NCBI GenBank assembly: GCA_030844895.1
Contig: CM061224.1
Span: forward strand, 79,030,127-79,094,126
Direction: 5' to 3'
Source of the DNA: Ambrosia x helenae
Taxonomy: Eukaryota; Streptophyta; Magnoliopsida; Asterales; Asteraceae
DNA: 64,000 nt
Under the pieces are notes generated by a model. That model did not search any database. It was not told the DNA's origin and worked only from the letters and a program-made list of their open reading frames with translations. Positions within the stretch are counted from its first letter, which is position 1, and each line of letters opens with the position of its first letter. Below, one piece after another: positions 35,094 through 46,300 of this stretch. The position numbers were made by a program, and so were the translations under genes.

Positions 35094-35626
35094 TGTAGAT
35101 GCAATTGTGCGACTAGTGCTTTGGATTGAAGAATTAACATGTTTTGTGAAATGTCGTTGGTGCGAAGGTGTTTTAGAAGGTGCGAAGGAAGTTTTTAGTT
35201 GGTGCGAAGGAAGATCAGAAGGTGCGAAGGAGGAAGTTTTGGTCGTATGTGATTAATGTTTATGTATAGCTTGGTTCGACCAGTTGGTTTGGTCGAACCT
35301 GCACATTCGCACGAACAAAATGGGCGAATGTGCAGTCTATAAATAGTCAAGCTTGATTTTTGAATGTAACTTTTTGGTCATATTATTCCCTCCACTTTCT
35401 GAGAGTCTCTCTAGAAGTTTATTTAGCTCTTTTCACGTTCTTACCCTGTTTGTATCAATCTCTAAATGTGTAATCGAGTTTATAATTAATGAAAAGCTTT
35501 TGAAATGATGATTTACTTGTTTTGATCTTTTTGACTATTATTTTGTGATTGTTTTAGGGATTCCGCACCTAAAACTAACTTGTTTGATCATTCTTTGTTG
35601 TTATACGATCCATACTTTCACATACA
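35094..35626 (+). repeat. B 3' LTR
   Basis: Partner of 1309-1835. The inverted repeat TGCACATTCGC (35300-35310) with GCGAATGTGCA (35324-35334) is perfect here, and TATAAATA follows at 35338-35345. The duplication TCTGT is at 35627-35631. Confidence 0.95.
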
Positions 35627-35631
35627 TCTGT

Positions 35632-37195
35632 AGATGTAACATCTGTTTGCACTTCTGTAGTACCAGCAGATGTTTGAAATGGAGGTGGGGGAATGGGTCC
35701 AAGTGGTGTGAAACTGGACTAACTTTTGTCAACAGATGTTTGACTTTTGTCACCAGATGATTGAGCAGGGATGTAATTGGTGAAGCAGTGGTTTGAGGGT
35801 AAGACTGGCCAACAGTGGCTGACTCAGCTGTGGCAGAGTTTTGACAGGTTTTTTGAACAGCTGCTTCCCCTGATATAGAATAGACTTTATAGTGACTTGG
35901 AATCACAACATCTGTTCTGTAGTCTTGTTGTGGATATTGTGAAATACTTGCACTGTTAGTTTTGACAGTAATATCTTCAAATTTGAATTTATCTAAATCA
36001 AACAACTCAGCAGGATTTGCTGGGATTTTTAAGGATGAAAGTTCATTGAACTTTACATTCAGAGTTTCTTCTATTGTCTTGGTCCTTGTGTTAAACACTT
36101 TGTAGGCCTTGGCAGTAGAAGAATATCCCAGAAAATATCCACAATCTACTTTGGCTGCAAATTTTCAGATGGAATCTTTAAGATTTAAAATGAAACATGG
36201 ACAACCAAAGATTTTGAAAAATGAGATTAGTGTTTTGATTTTGAACAAAATTTCATAAGCAGTCTTTTGATGTCTTGGGTTTATTAAAACTCGGTTTTGG
36301 ACATAGCAAGCAGTGTTTAAAGCTTCTGCCCAGAAGGACAGTGGCAAACCAGAATCTGCTAGCATAGTTCTTGTAGCCTCAATGAGGGTTCTATTTTTCC
36401 TCTCAACCACCCCATTTTGCTCTGGTGTTCTTGGGATGCTGTATTGCCTCACAATCCCTTTTGACACACAGAAATCATCCAACTCCTTATTTTTAAACCC
36501 TGTCCCATTGTCACTCCTAAAGACTATTACTGGCAAGTCATATTGTTTTTCAACATTGGTGACAAAGTCCTTCAAGATACCTGCAGTCTCATCCTTAGAG
36601 TGTAAAAAGTAAGTCCATGTAAACCTAGAAAAATAATCAACTATGACAAGACAAAATCGTTTTCTTCTTAGACTCATGATTTTAACTAGGCCAAACAAGT
36701 CCATGTGCAACAACTGTATACATTGACTTGTTTTGGACTCATCAATGGATTTGTAAGAGCTTTTATGTTGTTTCCCTTTTAAGCAGGAAACACAACGCTC
36801 ATCACATTTGAATTCTTTTGATGGAAGGCCTCTGACAAGGCTTTGTTTGGAGAGTGAGTTGATAGTTTGAAGGTTGGTGTGACCCAGTCTCCTATGCCAC
36901 AATTCTGTCTCTTTTGTGGAGGCAGTAGAAAACAGACAGACATTTGCCATAGGTATGTCCTTCAACATATCAACCACATACACACTGCCAATCCTATGAG
37001 CAACAAGTTGTGCTTTGCTCTCAGCATTGATGGTATCAATCTTTTTCACCACTTCTGGCCCAATAATCTTACAAGTTTTCTTAGTGAAGAATGAGCCATA
37101 ACCTTTGTCACTCATTTGTGATACACTAAGAAGATTAAATTTAAGATTATCAATAAGATTGACATTTTCAAACTTGAGTGGCCTCAAGTTCCTTT
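35632..37195 (-). pseudogene. pol: Element A pol, first part: integrase and linker
   Basis: Minus strand. The zinc head (LWHRRLGHTNLQTI ... CVSCLKGKQHK) and integrase core are present: LLHMDLFGLV (Pro to Leu after the first catalytic Asp region), FRSDNGTGF (Glu to Gly after the second Asp) and EQNGVVERKNRT (Glu present). The protease is missing: the frame enters at RPLKFENVNLIDNLKFNLLSV, and the YVDSG segment seen in B and C has been deleted near 37195. A TGA near 36165 interrupts the frame just before the KFAAKVDC-equivalent region. The linker (36098-35632) is Ser/Pro-rich with a frame change. At 35632 the gene is cut by B; its RT continues at 1308. Confidence 0.9.
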
Positions 37196-39094
37196 TTACA
37201 ACTATGATATTTAGCTATCATAATTTGGAGCTGGTCTTTGGTTATAGTTGCTTCATGTTTTAAGCTGCTTATTTCAGATTCTTTTTCAGTCAATTTTGAT
37301 TTTAACTCTTTAGAAAGTTTTTCAAATTGAACTTCATCATCTAAAACTTTCTTCCTAAGGTTTTCATTCACCTTTTAATGTTAGCAAATGCTATTACACA
37401 TTTGTCTGAACACAAATCTTTTAGAATTTGAGGAGATACCTTAGCAGCAGCCATCAATGCACAATCACACTTGCACTCACAATCATCAGATGCACCCTAG
37501 GGATCTGAGAGATTCACAACCTCATCTTCACATTTTGTATCTGCAATTACTTCATCAACAATATCATCAGTCACAACATCAGATTCAGTTACCACATCCT
37601 CAGATTCAACCTCTTCAACCATAGCCATGAAACAAAAATTTTCTGGTTCATTTTCAGCTTTGGCTACAAGAGCAAAATTCTCATCTGATAGCTCATCTGG
37701 TAGACTGCTTCAATCAACAAAGCCTTGTGTGATGAAACTCTATTGACTAGTCTCTGCAGGGGCAGAGGGTGGAACAACAGTCATTGGCATTTGTGCCTGA
37801 GCAATAGGTGTTTGCACATAGTGGATCTGAGGAACAGTGGTTTGGACAAACTGGACAGGAACAATATTTGAGGACTGTGCAAAATGAGTAGTGTTTTGCA
37901 CATTTGGTCCAGTGGTATTATGGGAAACTTGATAAGTGTTGGTCTGTGGCCTTTCATTTGGATAGGTAATCATAGGTGTACCATGTTGACTCCTACATTC
38001 CCTAGCAAAATGACCAAGTCTATGACATTTATAACACTTGATCTTTGATTTATCCAACCGCACTTTTGACCTTCCAGTCAACCCTGGAAACCTTCTGCTA
38101 GTTTTCTTGTAAAAATTGTTAGTTCTTACACTGAGCAAAGCCAATTGGTGTATAATGTCCATTTCTTCCAAATCATCAGGGTCAAAGTACTTTAAGTCAT
38201 CATACTCAAAGGATATGTTATCAGATGCTTGGATATCACCACCACTTGCTGTAAAAGCATAGTTTGGTGAATAAGAATCATAGTTAAAACCTGAGTTAAA
38301 CCCTGAAGTTTTGTCAATGAAATGATCATAACTCTGATCCTTATTATTACCAGGCACCTCATCATGACCCAAAAGTGCTGTATTACCAAAAACATAATCA
38401 TCAGACACTTTTCCAGAGTCCGGGAGCTTCTTTTTCTAGTTAAGATCTCTTTCATAGGTCTTACCATGAAGCTGGGTCAGTGATAGGTCCTTAAATCCAA
38501 TTGAGTTTCTCATAACTATAGGAATAGTATCCCATTTATCTGGTAGTGATCTTAAAAACCTATGGTTCAAAGTTGAATATGGGTAAGTTAGACCAACCAG
38601 TTTTAGTTCACTAATGAGACAGTTAAACCTCTCAAATTGTTGAGTTAATGACTCTCCCTTTACATGACTGAATGTTTCATATTGTTGGTTAAGTATTTCA
38701 CGGTTGTTTTCAATAACCTCTTCAGTCCCACCAAATTGTTCTTTTAGTACATCCCACAACTCCTTTGCACTGTTACAGTGTAACAGGCCAGCATATATAT
38801 ATCATTGGGTAGAGCCATGGCTACAGTACTGAAGGCCTTGGCATCTAACTCAATTTTTTGAAAATCCTGGTCGGAGTAGTTTTCAAGTTTCTTAGGCTCT
38901 TGAACCTTGGGATCTTCAGTACTCGGCACCATTGGAACATGTGGTCCGAAGATAACCGACTTCCAACACCCAGTGTTCTGTTGAGCTAGAACATGGCTCA
39001 TCCGACCTTGCCAGATATTGTATTCAGATCTGACAAGCATCGGTGGCTTGTTATTCATGCCAGTGTTTTGTGGATCGTGATTGATTGAAGCCAT
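37196..39094 (-). pseudogene. gag: Element A gag, broken
   Basis: The start ATG at 39092-39094 gives MASINHDPQNTG, like C's MDPHNTG. Capsid: EYNIWQGRMSHVL, WDVLKEQFGGTEEV, QQFERFNCLISELKL, FLRSLPDKWDT. One CCHC knuckle, CYKCHRLGHFAREC, is intact near 38028. The C-terminal part is acidic and then coiled-coil-like (KLSKELKSKLTEKESEISSLK). Lesions: frame change near 38795, a stop near 38436, and stops or frame changes in 37380-37740. The end of gag and the start of pol are lost in the deletion near 37195. Useful detail: the Gln codon corresponding to C's premature gag stop is intact here (IIHQLALLSV). Confidence 0.87.
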
Positions 39095-39249
39095 TCTCTG
39101 ATTGTTTCACAAACAAAGTCTGTTTAAAAACGGTTGAAACGGAAATAAACTATTACTTTGTTTTCAATCTGACAAACAAACGATATCAATAACTGTGAGC
39201 TGATTTGTTTATATTAAATTGATTGGTTAGATCGAATATAATTGACCCT

Positions 39250-39261
39250 GCTCTAATACCA
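39250..39261 (-). other. A primer-binding site
   Basis: The minus strand reads TGGTATTAGAGC, one base off the canonical site, two bases after the LTR end. The leader 39095-39249 holds nothing else recognised. Confidence 0.85.
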
Positions 39262-39263
39262 AT

Positions 39264-39547
39264 TGTCAGGATCTAAGGTTGATTGTTTTGATTGTTTAAG
39301 TACTAAGATCAATGAATGAAATGAATTATAACTGGAAAGTGCAGCGGAATGATAAACTATTAATCAAAACAAGAGAATAAATGTTTTTCAATCGAAAGCT
39401 TTCATTAATCAAATGATTACAATCAATAGTACAAGTACTCCCCCTCAGCCTGATCACTCAGTGATTGTGTGTCTGAGAGAAGGTTTCGAGTGATGAATAG
39501 AACAGTACAAGCACTGTTCTATTTATAGACAAATCTAAACCACTGAT
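39264..39547 (-). repeat. A 5' LTR, primer-side part
   Basis: The minus strand ends ATCCTGACA before the primer site. TATAAATA lies at 39530-39537 on the minus strand. It is cut at 39548 by solo LTR E. Confidence 0.8.
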
Positions 39548-42408
39548 TGTCACACCTCAATTTCCACATGCGGGGTTTTACCGCGAGGCGCGTGACACAC
39601 CAGGATCCAAGTCAACGGTCACAATAAACGACATATATATGATATGAAAACAACGTAAATAGCCCATTAAGTTTCAAAATCTATCCATCGCTTGCGGAAG
39701 CGTAAAACCTTATTACAACTCAAAAGTAAAACATGAAAGTATGATAACACTTAGAAAGAAATGCAAATGGATCCTAGACGCCGTGAGACTCCGTTCGCCT
39801 ATCGACAGCTGCTACTTTAGCGACTTGAGACAAACATGCTAAAAAACGTCAGCAAATAATGCCAGTGAGTTCACAGGTTTTTAATGAATACCGACTCCAA
39901 TGAATACTAACTCCCAAATGAATACCCATGATCAATCCAGACCACATGCATGCAAATCATATGAATACCTGTTACTACTGCGATTGGAAAACCATTACTG
40001 GACTCGAATACCGTGAATACTGAATACATGCCCGAATGAATACTGCATACTGAATACTGAATACCTAAGAGACAACATGCACCCGTCCGACCTCCAGTCG
40101 ACGGGTGGGGCGGGTCAAGCCCAAATAGATCTATCCACATTTCCCCCGTTGTGCATCCCCGCACATTCATGGTTCTCCCCGGGACTTCCAAAGATCGCAT
40201 AGTAATATAATGAATACTCTAAAACATAATGAATACTTGAAAACATAATGAATAGTCCAAAACCCAATGAATTCGTGAATACCAAAACGTAGTTGACACA
40301 CCTTTCATGAAAACATAGTTGAAACGCCTTTTATGAAAACATAGTTGAAACGCCTTTTATGAAAACATAGTTGACACACGTTTAAAGAACACAACATGTT
40401 TTCTCCCCCGAAAATGTAAAACCAGTAGAAGAGTGGGGCCGTGAAACTCACCTTAGAGTGCGCCTTCAGATACTTAGAATTCCGACGCGTGTATGATGAC
40501 CCAACTTAGTGACGACCTATCAATGAGTTTACATAAGTGTGATGACTACTAACCCGAAGGCTAATCAGTCCCCAAGTTGTCCAGACCGTGACCGTGTATG
40601 TTGAAAACATGTTTAAACGTTAAACCGACCAAACCAGACAATACCCGGCATCCCATTGGTGACCCGACATCCCACGTCTTAGCCACATACAAGATACCAT
40701 GCAACTTATGCAATTAAACACTTAGCATGCGCAAACATTCACCCTATCTAGCATAACGCCCAATTAACGCATAAACAAGTCTGAACACGTGTTACCAAGT
40801 TATTAGACATGTCACGGGGTTCCTAACTTGTTCCTAAGTGTCAAACCGTGTTTCGGGATGTTAAAATATACATATGGCAGCATTACACGCGATTAGGAAT
40901 CAAACATGTGATTAGGAAAAAGTCAACTGGTGATTAGGAGAGTCAAACTAGTGAATAGAATTGTAATCACTAGTAAAATGGCGAATAGGGCTCCTAATCG
41001 CCTATACTTCAGGCGATTGGGAGCCAATCGCCTATAATGAGGGCGATTAGGGCTCCTATTCTCTAGTACTGCTCTGTTCCATCCTTTTTGCGCGTTTAAC
41101 CCTCCACATCAGATCTGAAACATGTGTAAACACCCAATATCCAACCCAAAACATTAACCCAACTATTTCAAGCAAAACCCCTAATTTATCATCACCCTAG
41201 CCGTCCCGAATGCATGCGGTTTCCCAAAAAAGCATAACTAGCATGTAAGCATCACATCAACATGCAAAACATACCCTAAATAGCAAATATCCAGATTTCA
41301 TCACATAACGACGTTATCCGACATTATCCTACTGTTCTAGCATCATCCTAGAGTAAACCCAACCTTAAATAATCATCAAAACACAACATATCATCATTAA
41401 TCCTTCATAATCATTCAAACGGGTCAAAATGACTAATATCAATATTACACATCTATGAACCTTTAAACTCCTAGGATATCATCATATTAACTCATTTAGG
41501 TCAGAAACACAATAATAACACAAGAACAATCATGTTTAAACAATAAAAATCCTATCTTGCATGAATACATCACATATAACAAGTATAGAAGTTTGGGTTT
41601 GTTTTGAAACTGATTTTAATGAGTTTTCAAGGACACAAATGTTTAGAAATCAGGTCTGGACCTTTAGGGATCAAAACAATATCAATACAAAGGTTTGGGA
41701 TGAAGAACACACCATGAAATGATGAGATTATGAGGTGTAAAGCTTGGAAATGTGATTTCTTGTTCAAAAACGTGTTGTAGAGGTTGGATAAGGTGTGGGG
41801 TGGCTTTGGGGTGTATTAGGGTTTCACAAATGATGTTTTGAAACACAAGGGTGGTATTTATAGGCGTTTTTAGTCGTCACATGCAGTTCAGGCGAGTACG
41901 GGGCTGCTACAGGCGATTAGGGCTGCTAATCGCTAGTAGTTACTAGCGAATAGCCCTATTCGCCTATAAGATCCTTCTACTCGCTACTATACTGGAGATT
42001 AGGGCTATCCCACATGTCCTAATCGCCCATAGTCTATGTATCCTAGTTTTTGGCGCGTTAAACCCTATTTTAACATATATAAACACGTATTCACATACCG
42101 ACAAGTCATATAATGATTATAAGTATGTAATGCATGATAACTAACACGTTCCCTTCCGATCACCAATTCCCGGGACTCGAGATTTACGTGTGTGCGTTAA
42201 ACCCGGTGATTCTACAAATCACCTATTCGTGTTCACGTGGTTATGGACCGACTACCAATGATCTCGTAGATAATTGTAACGACTCCCGATGATTCCGGAA
42301 CCATCATAACGACTCAACTGACCTAGTTAAGTATGTTTGAAAACGTTTTTCGCTAAGGTAGACTTATGCGTTTTATAAAATGTTAACCTAAACGTGTCGG
42401 GTGTCACA
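39548..42408 (-). mobile_element. Element E: solo LTR, 2.86 kb
   Basis: Minus sense starts TGTGACACCCGACACG and ends GAGGTGTGACA. Flanks CTGAT and TTGAT agree at 4 of 5 bases. No primer site, purine tract or ORF is inside, and there is only one LTR. It shares with F and H the AAGGTGAGTTT donor-like site and, at 40125-40134, the palindrome ATAGATCTAT. A tandem unit containing CATGAAAACATAGTTGA is repeated at about 40308-40380, and GAATAC-rich repeats fill 39885-40070. Confidence 0.75.
41011..41033. repeat. Hairpin in E
   Basis: AGGCGATTGG - GAG - CCAATCGCCT, perfect 10-bp arms. The same GGCGATTAGG/CCTAATCGCC words recur at 40975-41065 and 41895-42030 in both orientations. Confidence 0.7.
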
Positions 42409-42452
42409 TTGATGATCTAAGCTGACGTCACATAAGACAGTGACCTCTAACA
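42409..42452 (-). repeat. A 5' LTR, middle part
   Basis: 44 bp of A's LTR between E and F. Its first five bases are E's flank TTGAT and its last five are F's duplication TAACA. Confidence 0.7.
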
Positions 42453-43861
42453 TGTAACACCGCAACCGATGGCGGAAACATCGGGATGTCACGTATTGAT
42501 GATTGTTCAATAGCTCATGGTACTAAATGAAAATTGAATAATATTAAAATTTACAATTAGTCATACAAATATATAAAGTTGATTTACATAAACTAGGTCC
42601 AAAGCTCCTATGTGATCCAAGACTTGTACAACTTCCAATAGCAAATAAACCTGAAACATGTTAAGTTGAGAATATGGGGGGGGGGGGTCAACTATAAATA
42701 GTTGGTGAGAATACATAGGTTTTGCATATAGTTGAAAACAATATGTTGTATAGTAATCATTGTTGAAGTACAATAATGAGCAATGATAGAATATGAGTCC
42801 GACATGTAACAATGCGTCTTTGTACAATCAAACCTTGTGTTGACTGAGACCTAACTCGCAAGTTAGTAAAAGTGTAACTGTTATCGATCATCCCTGAATT
42901 TATGCGGGGGGGATGGGTTTGTCAGGCCTATAGCGCTATAATCTAAACAGGCGGCTTGATCAATGTTAATGATTGTACTGTGTCTTTATGTTACAGTCAA
43001 ATGATAGAATGAGTAAATGATAGTGTATAAAATGATTATAGTTTAAATTCAAGTTCCAACAATGTAAGTATGAGTAAATGATAGTGTATAAAATGTTTAA
43101 ACATGTTTCACCCCAAAAATGTAAAGAGAAAAAGGGGCTATGTAAACTCACCTTAGCAAAGTGTAAAGTCTCGTGAAATAGAATATGTGTAGCCCAACGT
43201 TGCCAAGTATTACCCTATGTATAAGGTAATAAATAAGTCTAAGTCTTTCTAGTCTACAAGTATTTTCTTAGGTTCCTAATTTGGGGATAAGGATTCGTTT
43301 AATTATTAAATAAATTGTTTAATACATAAAAGAAATTCGAAAAATAAATAAACAAAAGTCTTTTTGTAGGCTTTTGATTAAGGATGATCACATTATAATG
43401 TTTTTAGTATGAAAATAATTTTTATAAAATTATTTTCTTAAAAATATAATATTTAGTTTATTTATTTCTATTTTTCAAAATATAACTTTAATATCTAAAA
43501 ATATTAAAATTCAAGAATTTTTATAATTAAAATTTGTATTTCTGTTCTAAATGGACAGAAATAATTTATATAAAATTTTGGTGCAAAAATATTGAAAAAT
43601 GAATTTATTATGATTTATTTATGATTAAATAAAAAAAATCGATTGAAAATATTAAATAAATGATTTTTCGAAAATAAAAATCATTTCTGGAATGTTTATT
43701 GTTTTATAAACTCAGAATAGTTTTTGTGGAAATTTATAAAATCGTTTTGATATTTTTATAGAATTTTATAAATATAATAGAATAAACTTGTAATATTTAT
43801 TATATATAATAAATAAATAATTTTTAAAAATAATAATGAATATATATAAGTATAAATGGTT

Positions 43862-43960
43862 AAAAAAATGTTTGTAATTGCCAAGAATTGAACCCGTGTC
43901 TGACCCGGGTTAGAGGTTTTAAATAACAAGCCCATACCAGTTGGTCTGGACCCTGAGAAC
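43862..43960 (-). promoter_or_regulatory. Extra, weak tRNA-like module in F (3' LTR)
   Basis: B-like GGTTCAATTCT (43884-43894), A-like CAGACCAACTGG (43937-43948, three mismatches), 42-nt gap, T7 at 43862-43868. Probably a decayed duplicate of the next module. Confidence 0.45.
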
Positions 43961-44020
43961 GATTAAACCTTGTTTGAAATAATTATATAGTATAACTGAT
44001 TTGTGATAATAATAGGTTTT

Positions 44021-44115
44021 AAAAAGGGGAGAAACGTGTGTGATTCGAACCCGGCCATCAGGCCGGTTCGTGCATTACGAACAAGAAGCCAACCAACTGA
44101 TCTACTGATTAGTTG
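44021..44115 (-). promoter_or_regulatory. tRNA-like module, sense to F (3' LTR)
   Basis: A box TAGATCAGTTGG (44093-44104, 11 of 12), 41-nt gap, B box GGTTCGAATCA (44041-44051, 10 of 11), T5 at 44021-44025. Confidence 0.7.
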
Positions 44116-44710
44116 GTGTTAGATTGTGTTCCGTCTTAAATAAATATCGAGTTCTGCAGAATCAATTATCCCCAAATCAAAAGCATCGAGCCCTAGCTTT
44201 TCAATAATCCAGATTGACGAACAATAACCCGATTATTCATGGGGTTATTGTTGTCAGGGGGCCGATGAACAAAACCAAACAAAAACATTTAACTTACAAA
44301 CTGTTTCTCGTGATTTTTGAGCGGTCAAACGAAAAGTCAAACACGCGAACGATTGTAGCTTGAAAATGGGTTTTTAGCAGAAAATTTGAGAGGGGAAAGG
44401 TTAATCGGCGAGTGTAGATGAAGAATGAGGGTCCAATTTATAGTGCAATGTTCGTGTGTTTCGAATTGTTAAGGTTGACCCGTTTAAAGACAATGACGCG
44501 TGATTAGACTCTAATTAGGAAGGTTATAACTGCTAATTGGCGTGTACAAGACGCGAATCAATCTTATCAATCAACATTCAAGCCTTAAAGGGATTATAAA
44601 CGCGGATTGATAAGCTAATTATGGATGATTGGTTCACAGTTGACTTTTCAATAGTCAACTGCACTTCTAATCTTAGTATGAATATAATTAAGTCAGAGTT
44701 GAAACCAATA

Positions 44711-44804
44711 ACAGGCTGTAGACCAGCTGGTTTAGGTTGTGTGTGTGATGGATTGAACCGGCCATGGGCACGGGTTCGAACCCCGGCCAGGCAATTATTT
44801 TTTT
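44711..44804 (+). promoter_or_regulatory. tRNA-like module, antisense to F (3' LTR)
   Basis: A box TAGACCAGCTGG (44719-44730, 11 of 12), 42-nt gap, B box GGTTCGAACCC (44773-44783, full match), T7 at 44798-44804. Confidence 0.72.
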
Positions 44805-44963
44805 GACATTAAATTTACCCCTTTAATAATAATATATTATTATAGCATTGTTCTAGAAGTCCAAATGTCTCACAAAAATTTTTAAAATGGATGATAATGA
44901 TAAAATTCGACGTTTTATTAAGAAATGTCGTAACGTACATAGAATTTAATGCGAAATGTTACA

Positions 44964-45846
44964 GTCTCCCCTACTTTTGGAAACTTCGTCCCGAAGTGTA
45001 TTGAAAACACAGGGTTGAAGGTGATTGGGTATAAATGAAAATAATTGTGATTTGGAAAATTTGGGTTATAGCATGACATGAATAAAATAAACTGTCTCGA
45101 ATAGTTTGGATAAGAGGCGTGTTATGTGTGAGTTGATTGACTAAATGAACTACCAGATAACTAGAGTTTACATTTGGTTATCTCCCGAAACCTTGATAGA
45201 ATTTCACACTATCTTAACGTACCTGTAAATTCATGATTACGTTCCGGGCCGCAATTACCAATTTACCTTACATTAGGGTTTTGTGTCCTTCTATTACTCT
45301 AACACACATTTAAGTAATGCAGAATAATCATGTGGTTGAACCTTTGTATTTAATGAGTCCAACTGTTGAGCAGGAAAAAGACTCCTACCAGTTAGTGAGT
45401 AGGAACCACTACGATTGTTGAGCAGGTTCGATAGCCTCCACCAGTCGTGGAGCAGGTTGTAGGGCCTCTCCCGACTGTTAAAAAGGCGTGATGACCTCTA
45501 CCAATCGTTGAGTAGGTTATTTGGTACTCAACTAACTGTTGAGCAAGTACTTTATCCTCTATTAAGTGTAGCAATTATTATACACATAAATTGCAAATTG
45601 ATAATATGTTTATGTAAGCAAGTTTATAAGTACAACGAGTATAGTATATGAGTTGTAGTTGTATAGATTTAGATATTGATATAGCAATTAGTTTACATTC
45701 AAACAAGCATGCATCCAAGTGTTATGATTATACCATATAAACAACTCTCAGACAAAAATTTTAAAACTAGAATTTATTACTTGAATCAAAAAGCGTCAAT
45801 GCATAGAATAAAAAAACAAACAACATTCAAATGGTGGGGCTTGCTG
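44964..45846 (-). other. F 3' internal region: purine tract, hairpin, stem-loop, tandem repeats
   Basis: Purine tract AAAAGTAGGGGAGAC beside the LTR (44964-44980), hairpin ACTTCG-TCC-CGAAGT (44983-44997), stem-loop at 45225-45266 and 30-bp repeats at 45364-45560. No ORF. This directly follows the gag stop where an autonomous element would have pol. Confidence 0.8.
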
Positions 45847-46300
45847 TTAAGTAGCTGGAGAGTCTTGATCTCGGTTTAGTTTAGGGCATTGGTTACGGAA
45901 GTGATTTGGGTCTCCACATTCATAGCACTGACCATAGTTGTATCTACCAGGACGATTAGGATTAGCAGCCTGAGCAGGGTTGGTTGGTTGGTATTAGGGT
46001 TTGGGGTCTCACGACATGTGTTGACCAGATGGCCATAGTTACCACAATTGGTGCACAAGCGACACGCTGAAGCAGTGGGATGATGTCGTTTGCATGTATT
46101 ACATAATGGAAAGTTTCCTGTATAAGGTTTCTTGTTAGAAGTGAGGTTTACATCAGGATCCCTGGTCTTACGCTTCTGGTTCTCAGTAGTTACCGCGGCT
46201 ACAATACTTGCTTTCTCGCCTTTCCGAACATAATCCCGTTCTTTACGTGATTGTCAGTTAAGGTAGCTGCTAGATGCTTGGCCTCTTTGAGGGTAGCAGG
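45847..46300 (-). pseudogene. gag: Element F gag, C-terminal part
   Basis: Nucleocapsid end of F's gag, separated from its N-terminal part by G. Knuckle CTNCGNYGHLVNTC near 46058 and a second CYECGDPNHFRNQC-type knuckle near 45900, both CX2CX4HX4C, are recognisable with a frame change between them. The stop TAA lies at 45847-45849, 16 residues or so after the second knuckle. H's gag stops at the same place, so the end is a family trait, not a random truncation. The GCAGG at 46296-46300 is G's duplication. Confidence 0.82.

Larger units (their letters stand above)
1309..35626 (+). mobile_element. Element B: Sirevirus-type Ty1/copia element
   Basis: B is bounded by LTRs of 527 and 533 bp that begin TGTAGATG and end CACATACA. 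A perfect 5-bp duplication TCTGT flanks it (1304-1308 and 35627-35631). Order is LTR, PBS, gag, pol, long spacer, third ORF, PPT, LTR. It inserted in A's pol against A's orientation. By eye the LTRs differ by roughly a dozen substitutions and a small indel, and every ORF carries stops or frameshifts. It is therefore clearly older than C, which is inserted in its spacer. Confidence 0.95.
42453..44963 (-). repeat. F 3' LTR
   Basis: Minus sense TGTAACATTTCGC to GCGGTGTTACA. It contains the palindrome TATAGCGCTATA (42929-42940), the AT inverted repeat (43411-43437), TATA (44435-44442) and three tRNA-like modules. Confidence 0.93.
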
